Under the pieces are notes generated by a model that saw nothing but the letters and a program-made list of their open reading frames with translations, made no database searches and was not told the origin of the DNA. A program made the position numbers and the translations under genes. From an uncultured Bacilli bacterium (lineage in GTDB: Bacteria > Bacillota_I > Bacilli_A > RF39 > UBA660): 10,540 bases of DNA. The stretch is from assembly GCA_944358275.1 (NCBI GenBank), contig CALVQZ010000075.1:1-10540 (forward strand), in the 5' to 3' direction. Shown here one piece after another: positions 5,378-10,540 of the stretch (position 1 is its first letter; every line of letters begins with the position of its first letter).

Positions 5378-6205
5378 CTATTTTTTTCTAAAATTAATTA
5401 TATTTTGATGGTGATGGTTGATTTTATAAGCAAAAGGATATCCAAAAGGATATAATGGTTTATTATCTTGTAATAAAGAAATTGTTCCTACAAACTCAAA
5501 ACCTATATCTTCCATCATTCTTACAATATGTGATTGAACACATATCTCTTTTTTATCTACAGTAAAATCACTTATAATTATAGAGCAATATTTTCCTGCT
5601 TTTAGTTTGCTATATGCTTTTTTCATTATTTTCTTTAATAATTTTATAAATTCATTAAAAGTTTCTTGATTACCTAAATCATTCTTTTTATCACTATAGT
5701 ATTCTATTCCTTGTCTACTTCCATTTCTATATCCTTTTTCTGAATTATCACTTCTTAATCCACTAGCAGTATTTCTTAATATATTATGATAAGGTGGTGA
5801 AGTAACTATATAATCAAAAAATTCATCTTCAAATTTTGATAATTTAATGTTGGAATCCCCGTGAACTAAATAATAATTTTCTTTACCTTCTAATCTTTTT
5901 TTACATAAATCAATATATTCTTTACTTAAATCTATACCATATCCAATTCTATCTAAATTATTAGAAGCTAAAATCGTAGTTCCACTACCAACAAAAGGAT
6001 CTAAAACGTTCATTCCTTTTTTCGTAAACATTGAAATTAATTTTTCAATATCTTTTACCATAAAAGGTGCAGGATGGCCATACGCCATTTTATCTTCTTT
6101 ACATTTTTCAGAAAACCAATAGCTTTTTGTAAGTTTTAACCATTCCTTTCCAGTTAAATCATTTAATTTATTTCTTTTATCGTATTTGCCATTTTCATTT
6201 GTCAT
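5378..6205 (-). CDS. DNA methyltransferase (TSPPY type), second modification subunit
   Basis: The gene encodes an S-adenosylmethionine-dependent DNA methyltransferase of 275 aa. Motif order is HPAPF (44-48), then the SAM-binding motif DPFVGSGTT (69-77), then the catalytic TSPPY (135-139). SPPY-type motif IV is typical of N4-cytosine methyltransferases, although some N6-adenine enzymes share it. The segment NDLTGKEWLK near the N-terminus recurs in this family, as I recall it. The start overlaps the stop of the upstream methyltransferase in ATGA (6202-6205) and has a strong GGAGG (6214-6218) 8 nt before it, so translation is coupled. Paired with the DPPY methyltransferase and one nuclease, it probably modifies one strand of an asymmetric site. 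The stop follows a run of seven A; a one-base change there would add about 18 residues ending LFIDD (stop at 5323-5325), so the C-terminus may be out of frame. Confidence 0.88.
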   Translation of the reverse strand: MTNENGKYDKRNKLNDLTGKEWLKLTKSYWFSEKCKEDKMAYGHPAPFMVKDIEKLISMFTKKGMNVLDPFVGSGTTILASNNLDRIGYGIDLSKEYIDLCKKRLEGKENYYLVHGDSNIKLSKFEDEFFDYIVTSPPYHNILRNTASGLRSDNSEKGYRNGSRQGIEYYSDKKNDLGNQETFNEFIKLLKKIMKKAYSKLKAGKYCSIIISDFTVDKKEICVQSHIVRMMEDIGFEFVGTISLLQDNKPLYPFGYPFAYKINHHHQNIINFRKK

Positions 6206-7593
6206 ATTTCAATCCTCCAGTTGTTTAAAAAATCTTCAATATGCTCAGTTGTCCAATTTCCTTTTTGGCATATTAAATAATAGTCAGTTATAGCTATTCC
6301 TTCTTTTGCTTTAACATTTGCTTCACTTGACCTTCTGTTTTTTTGCATAATAAATTTATTAATTCTAAAATTAGAATTCTTTATAGCATAAAATAAACTT
6401 TCCCAATCTTCTTTTTTGTTACTATTAAATGTTAATATAAAAAAACCTTCTTCTTTTAAAACTCTATTTACACTATTAAAAGTATTTGTTAATTCTTCCT
6501 TATAATAGTTAATATTTTTATTTTTATTAATAATAATTTCTTTATTATGATTTATTTTATATGATTCATTATAATGTTCTAACCATGAAACCCAAACCTC
6601 ACTTAAATCTCCATATTGAATTAAATCACCATATGGAGGATCTGTAATAACTAAATCAATAAAAGAAGAATCTAATGTATCTAATACTTCATTAGATGAT
6701 CCCAAAATATGTCTACCATCAACTGCTATTTTTTCACCCAAATACTCTTTACTACTATCTATTGCTTTTAAAATACCTGTTGAATTAAACACTGCTTTTT
6801 CAAAAGCTAATAAAGGATTTTGCTCAAAAGTTTTCTTTGAAAGCATATATGCAGGTCTTCCCCAACTAGTAGAAAGAGGTCTATTACTTTTATCATCTCT
6901 TGGAACACACATCCTAGATGTTAAATGTAAGCATTGTAAGAATGCAAATACTAATAATTCTTTAATTGTATCATCATCTATTTTTAATATTAAATCAAAT
7001 ATTTCAGATAATATCTTTAGATTACGGTTAGTCCATAAATATGAAATATTATCCGATTCTATTCTTTTCAAGAAAGAATCAGATATAGACGCAATATCTG
7101 ATAATTTTTTTGTTGGTACCCATTTATCAATAATATAATTTGTTTCTTTGTAATCTGTTATTTCCTTAGTAACAATCATATTACATTTATGACATTTGTA
7201 AGTAATTGTTGATTTTCCATTTATTTTATAATTATAAATTTCTATTTTTTCCCCACAACTATCACATTTATATTTATACTCTTTTATGTAGTAATCTTCT
7301 TTTGATATTTTATCTATTATTTTTTTAGTTATTAAAGTTAATTTATCGGTATCTATATTTCTTTTAGTTAAACATCTTATTGACATATCACTTATAGGAT
7401 TAATGTCAATAGTTATTGGCCTTCTATTATTTTTTATCGACTCAAAATAAGTCATTCCACTTCCTACAAAAGGATCTAAAACTATTCCATTTTTAGGACA
7501 ATATTTTTTTATATAATTTCCCCAGATATTATGAGGTTTTTTTCCCCAATATTTCATAGTACTATATATTGTAGGGCGAGTTGTTTCCCTCAT
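6202..7593 (-). CDS. DNA methyltransferase with zinc ribbon (DPPY type), first modification subunit
   Basis: The 463-aa SAM-dependent DNA methyltransferase has the N-terminal segment KYWGKKPHNIWGNYI (14-28) and the SAM motif DPFVGSG (40-46). A four-cysteine zinc ribbon follows (C110, C113, C134, C137), then a long central region presumably for target recognition, and the catalytic DPPY late (318-321). This layout resembles the zinc-ribbon adenine methylase group (COG1743-like), and DPPY favours N6-adenine as product. The ribosome site is a perfect AAGGAGG (7599-7605), 5 nt before the ATG and placed just after the nuclease stop codon. Gene spacing (13 nt to the nuclease, 4-nt overlap with the next methyltransferase) shows one operon. 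The role is to protect host DNA from the linked nuclease, probably on one strand of an asymmetric site. The recognition sequence cannot be read from the protein. Confidence 0.9.
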   Translation of the reverse strand: MRETTRPTIYSTMKYWGKKPHNIWGNYIKKYCPKNGIVLDPFVGSGMTYFESIKNNRRPITIDINPISDMSIRCLTKRNIDTDKLTLITKKIIDKISKEDYYIKEYKYKCDSCGEKIEIYNYKINGKSTITYKCHKCNMIVTKEITDYKETNYIIDKWVPTKKLSDIASISDSFLKRIESDNISYLWTNRNLKILSEIFDLILKIDDDTIKELLVFAFLQCLHLTSRMCVPRDDKSNRPLSTSWGRPAYMLSKKTFEQNPLLAFEKAVFNSTGILKAIDSSKEYLGEKIAVDGRHILGSSNEVLDTLDSSFIDLVITDPPYGDLIQYGDLSEVWVSWLEHYNESYKINHNKEIIINKNKNINYYKEELTNTFNSVNRVLKEEGFFILTFNSNKKEDWESLFYAIKNSNFRINKFIMQKNRRSSEANVKAKEGIAITDYYLICQKGNWTTEHIEDFLNNWRIEI

Positions 7594-7606
7594 AAATACC
7601 TCCTTT

Positions 7607-9112
7607 CTACTTTTGTGATATATATTCTATTAATTCATTAAATTCTATATTACTTATAAGTTTCTTTTGTAATAATGATTTTATGTGTTTCTCTTCAATA
7701 CAATGGTACTTATCATACATTTTTTTAAATGTATCTATATTAACTATGTTATTTTTCCTAATATGGTCATATAAATTTATAATTTCTTCAGTGCAAGCAT
7801 GATGTAACCAAGAATGATAAAATGGACTTATAACTAATAAATTATCAATTATATCTGGACCATCTTCACCATTAAATTCAATAATATGATGTGATTCAAC
7901 ATAGTTGTTCCCTTTTGTATCTTTAAAAGTTGGTTTATTACTTATTTGACAAGTATAATTTGCTTTTACTTTTGCTAATTCTGCTATTAAACGATTTCTT
8001 ACTTTTTTACCATTATGATATTTAGGATTGTTTATTGATCTAAAATTCATAGCTGTAATAAATTCTTCATTTTGTGCTGCATATTTTAATAAACTTGGCT
8101 TAATATTATACAAAATCAGGCTAGCAAGATCTCTATCTGAATAAGCTTTTTCCGCAATATCTATATATCTTTCAAGCTCAACCACTTCAGCAGGTATATT
8201 TTCTTTTAATAATTCTTCTGAATAAGTAGTTAAAACAAATGATTCGTCTGATAATCTTTTTATTAAATCAATATCCTCCATAAATAATAAAAAACTGTTA
8301 AATTTAAAATGTGGAGCTTGAGATGATGTATATCTAAATAAATTACCATATTCATCATACCAATTCATGTATTGAAAAAACCATTTTTGATGTTCAGTTA
8401 TATTATTTGGCATCTGTCTACCTATTAGTATTGCATTGTTATATATATCTTCTGCTGTATTGGCTTCTGGAATAATAACTCCTAACAAATTACTAATCTC
8501 AAATTGAGATACAGGTCTGGCTATTTCTTTCATATATCTTAAAATATTTATTGCTGGCTTATATGAAAAAATTGTATTATCTACTATCCTATCCCTAATA
8601 ATATTAAGAGTTATAAACATAGGATTATCTATAATATCCATACCTATTAGTTTTGCTCTTAGACTTTCTTGTTCATTTGCATTTAATGCTGAAAATTCTC
8701 TACAAACATCATAATTAATTTTATTTTTTTGTATTTCATCATTTTCTAGCATTCCCCACATACGCATTATCATTACTAAGTGTCTAAAATTTCTCGCCTT
8801 TCCTTCATTTTCTTTATAATAGCTTTCTGGATCACTACTTGCCGATTCAAAATCAAATAAACTATATATAAAATCTGAAATATTAGGTCTTTCTTCTTTT
8901 AAATATGAATGAACTAGAACATATAAATTTACTATTGTTAGTTCCAAATCAGAAGAAACTGTTATACCACAAAGAATCTTTGCTAGTTCTTTAACAAATG
9001 ATATATTCATGCTACAAAACTCATGTCTTGGCATATTAATAACTAATTTATTAAAGTAGCTAAATTTTTCATATTTATTTTTATAATTATTGTACATAGT
9101 TTTGGCCCCCAT
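7607..9112 (-). CDS. HNH restriction endonuclease (predicted Type IIS)
   Basis: The 501-aa protein has its nuclease at the C-terminus (about 385-440): VESHHIIEF (H408/H409), DNLLVISP (N424) and FYHSWLHHA (H433, H437/H438) form a complete beta-beta-alpha metal HNH site. The N-terminal ~370 residues match no family I can name; helices with segments such as RNFRHLVMIMRMWGML suggest a DNA-recognition region. Placement as first gene of an operon with two different DNA methyltransferases makes a restriction enzyme the best call, and two methyltransferases point to an asymmetric (Type IIS) site. The ATG at 9112 lacks a ribosome site; a second ATG at 9097 has GGGGG 8 nt upstream and may be the real start. 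No controller (C) protein gene is visible. An alternative is a modification-linked nuclease of another defence type. Confidence 0.8.
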   Translation of the reverse strand: MGAKTMYNNYKNKYEKFSYFNKLVINMPRHEFCSMNISFVKELAKILCGITVSSDLELTIVNLYVLVHSYLKEERPNISDFIYSLFDFESASSDPESYYKENEGKARNFRHLVMIMRMWGMLENDEIQKNKINYDVCREFSALNANEQESLRAKLIGMDIIDNPMFITLNIIRDRIVDNTIFSYKPAINILRYMKEIARPVSQFEISNLLGVIIPEANTAEDIYNNAILIGRQMPNNITEHQKWFFQYMNWYDEYGNLFRYTSSQAPHFKFNSFLLFMEDIDLIKRLSDESFVLTTYSEELLKENIPAEVVELERYIDIAEKAYSDRDLASLILYNIKPSLLKYAAQNEEFITAMNFRSINNPKYHNGKKVRNRLIAELAKVKANYTCQISNKPTFKDTKGNNYVESHHIIEFNGEDGPDIIDNLLVISPFYHSWLHHACTEEIINLYDHIRKNNIVNIDTFKKMYDKYHCIEEKHIKSLLQKKLISNIEFNELIEYISQK

Positions 9113-9155
9113 AGCAAATCTATTTTAATTAAATTATCCATTTAATCTCTTCATT

Positions 9156-9184
9156 ATTTTATATATAAACTTTTTAAAAGTCAA
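9156..9184 (-). promoter_or_regulatory. Promoter of the restriction-modification operon
   Basis: On the - strand, -35 TTGACT (9179-9184), a 17-bp spacer and -10 TAAAAT (9156-9161) predict a start near 9149, giving a leader of about 37 nt before the ATG at 9112. A TATA-rich alternative -10 overlaps the spacer. No operator-like inverted repeat (C-box) is seen. Confidence 0.65.
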
Positions 9185-9287
9185 CTAAAACCATCTTTTT
9201 TTAATACTTTTTTTTACTTTTAATACCAATTTCTTCTACATATTTATCTCGTTTTTATACTTAACTCTCGTAGAGCAAGAATTGTGA

Positions 9288-9565
9288 TTATTTTATGATA
9301 AAATCACATACAATTAGAATTTTGATGTACTTATTTTTAATAGTATTTTTAGCAATCCCTGCTCAATAAGCCTTTATATCTATTATATTAGAAAGCATTT
9401 TACAATTTTCCATACAGAAATAAACACATCAGATATTATCTCTTCTATATTTTCATCAGTTAAGTATATACTAACTCCATTTTTTACAATTATATAAACA
9501 TATCCATAGAAATCATCTAATAGTTTGTCTATATCTACCTTGTCATTTGATAGATAATCTTTTTT
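9288..9565 (-). pseudogene. ECF-type sigma factor pseudogene
   Basis: ECF sigma factors direct RNA polymerase to stress-response promoters. One frame (9565 to 9383) reads KKDYLSNDKVDIDKLLDDFY, then GYVYIIVKN and DENIEEIISDVFISVWKIVK, the sigma region 2 pattern with the strongly typical EEIISDVFxxVWK. It then breaks. A shifted frame (9389 to 9288) goes on as NIIDIKAY, a TGA stop, and AGIAKNTIKNKYIKI, matching the family's IKxYLAGIAxNxIKNKYRK linker start. No start codon precedes the first part, and region 4 is missing apart from a possible tail (RDKYVEEIGIKSKKKY then stop, 9251-9201). At least one frameshift and one nonsense codon are needed, so the gene is dead. It lies between the broken genes upstream and the restriction-modification promoter. 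Confidence 0.75.
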
Positions 9566-9613
9566 CTAATATCTCAGCGATAACTTACTATTTTTAAAAT
9601 TACAATTAATTAT

Positions 9614-9786
9614 TTATTGTTCTTGATATATTATTGTTTCAACGCTAGTATCTTGAAAATAAGTATTAGTAGGATATTTGCTTACTTTAAAGAACTGTAA
9701 ATAATCATAAAAGCATTAGCATATTTTGCGCTTTTATAATTTATTGTTCCTACTTTTTTCAAATTTCTATCCATATTTTTCTCCAT
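9614..9786 (-). pseudogene. Small frameshifted ORF of unknown function
   Basis: From an ATG at 9786 (or 9774, the latter with GGAG 5-6 nt upstream) the frame reads MEKNMDRNLKKVGTINYKSA, then KYANAFMIIYSSLK, and stops at 9682. Shifting the frame at that point gives SKYPTNTYFQDTSVETIIYQ, then EQ and stop at 9614, which looks like ordinary protein. This suggests a gene of about 55-60 codons broken by an indel near 9680. It follows the exported-protein remnant by about 30 bp on the same strand and precedes the sigma pseudogene, so the three probably belonged to one operon. I do not recognise the family. Confidence 0.45.
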
Positions 9787-9817
9787 AGATTGTAATTTGT
9801 ATTTTACCTTTAAATTA

Positions 9818-10093
9818 TTAGAAACTAGGTTTATCATAAGACAATTTTCCATTTGAATTTATTTTAAATGTTACTCTTATTGGAAGAGAATTATTATCTG
9901 ATAAGATAAATTCATATTCTCCCTCGCTTAATGTTCCATATAATTTAATCCAATTAAATTTTCTGCCTTCAATTAAATAGTTTCCATTTCCATTTATGTT
10001 TGGTAAATTATATACTAAAGTTTCTTCTGTACTTTCACTTGAAATATCAGAAATTTTATCTAATTCTTTCCATATATATTCTGTTCCGGTTCC
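9818..10093 (-). pseudogene. Out-of-frame 3' part of the exported-type protein gene
   Basis: After one surplus base at about 10094, the reading continues as GTGTEYIWKELDKISDI, through SSESTEETLVYNLP, to RKFNWIKLYGTLSEGEYEFI and ends KLSYDKPSF with TAA TAA at 9815-9820. The W-x-K-L-Y-G-x-LSEGEYEFxL segment is typical of the small immunoglobulin-like C-terminal domains of Bacillota surface proteins. The join to the upstream frame is seamless (GYT then GTGTEY), so this was one protein. There is no start codon or ribosome site of its own. Confidence 0.8.
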
Positions 10094-10540
10094 GTGTATA
10101 TCCAGCAGTAGAATTATTAGTATTTTCCCCTATTTGCTCTCCAACACCAGTATAATCTTCATTTTTAACTTTTTTATTAATTATATAACTATGTGAGTAA
10201 TTATATGGCAACTCATTTGTATCTTTTATATTTAATGTCATACCACTATTAGATATTTCAGATATAGTAATTGTTACATTATCTTTAGAACTATAACAAA
10301 ACCTTAATATGTCCTCTGGTATTGGTGTATCACTTTTATCTTTTACTATTTCAATTTTTCCAACATATCCAAGCTGTGCAGGATAAGTTTCCATTACATC
10401 TCCATTAAAGTATATTAAAATTTCTTGTCGTTTTTTTAACTCCATATTATCTAGTCCTATACTATATAATCCAGTTCCGTTTTCTATTCCCATAGCTAAA
10501 AAATTGTTATCATTTACTTTTACTACTACAGCTTTTAAAG
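10056..10540 (-). CDS. Exported-type protein, 5' end outside window, frameshifted
   Basis: The frame is open from the window edge (LKAVVVKVNDNNFLAMGIEN...) and runs through AQLGYVGKIEIVKDK, LRFCYSSKDNVTITISEI and NELPYNYSHSYIINKKVK to GYT, where one surplus base throws it into a short wrong tail (RNRNRIYMERIR) ending at 10056. An internal Met (10493) is not the real start, because coding similarity continues upstream of it. The first part looks like an OB-fold or DUF3221-like beta domain and the second part (next feature) like an Ig-like domain, so a lipoprotein or surface protein is likely. The signal peptide cannot be checked because the start is outside. Function is unknown; the nearby ECF sigma remnant suggests an envelope-stress operon. 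Confidence 0.65.
   Translation of the reverse strand, partial: LKAVVVKVNDNNFLAMGIENGTGLYSIGLDNMELKKRQEILIYFNGDVMETYPAQLGYVGKIEIVKDKSDTPIPEDILRFCYSSKDNVTITISEISNSGMTLNIKDTNELPYNYSHSYIINKKVKNEDYTGVGEQIGENTNNSTAGYTRNRNRIYMERIR

Noticed and set aside
9113..9155. Controller (C) protein operator before the restriction operon
   Set aside because: No inverted-repeat C-box and no small helix-turn-helix gene are found at the start of the operon.
9996..10196. 66-codon + strand ORF
   Set aside because: It is antisense to the exported-type gene, whose frames on both sides of the lesion show clear protein-like composition.

Overview
The window is very AT-rich and uses the standard bacterial code (TGA is a genuine stop, e.g. 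in the ATGA overlap of the two methyltransferase genes). AAGGAGG-type ribosome sites, TTGACA/TATAAT promoters with 17-bp spacers, CCA-encoding tRNA genes and a membrane-dipeptidase/ECF-sigma gene repertoire all fit a low-GC Bacillota, most likely an uncultured gut Clostridia-type genome. That placement is inference; no marker in the window settles it.

Layout. Positions 1-3700 hold a housekeeping block: leuS (leucyl-tRNA synthetase) and an RluA-family pseudouridine synthase, both on the + strand. The second gene has a promoter that predicts a leaderless mRNA, and its last ~47 codons are out of frame because of one extra base. The block is bracketed by two related copies of a small palindromic, MITE-like element; the complete copy (3533-3689) lies between the convergent rluA and dipeptidase genes. 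Positions 3702-4646 (-) encode an M19-family membrane dipeptidase. Positions 4688-5158 hold a tRNA-His/tRNA-Gln operon (-) with a consensus promoter. Its end is rearranged: an 88-bp near-perfect direct repeat carries a second copy of the tRNA-Gln 3' end plus terminator, and between the copies sits a GC-richer, hairpin-forming insert flanked by inverted repeats identical to part of the tRNA.

Positions 5378-9184 (-) form a three-gene restriction-modification operon: an HNH nuclease (501 aa), a zinc-ribbon DPPY DNA methyltransferase (463 aa) and a TSPPY DNA methyltransferase (275 aa). One nuclease with two dissimilar methyltransferases is the arrangement expected of a Type IIS system that modifies the two strands of an asymmetric site separately. 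The nuclease start has no good ribosome site, while both methyltransferases have strong ones; this could keep protection ahead of cleavage. A 51-aa helix-turn-helix-like remnant lies between the operon and the tRNAs.

Positions 9200-10540 (-) are a decayed neighbourhood: the 3' part of an exported-type protein gene broken by one extra base, a small frameshifted ORF, and an ECF sigma-factor pseudogene recognisable only by translating across stops. The restriction-modification promoter starts directly after this debris. The most notable signals are the tRNA-Gln scar with its structured insert, the predicted Type IIS system, and the cluster of broken reading frames, two of which share the same kind of lesion (an extra C just before GG).
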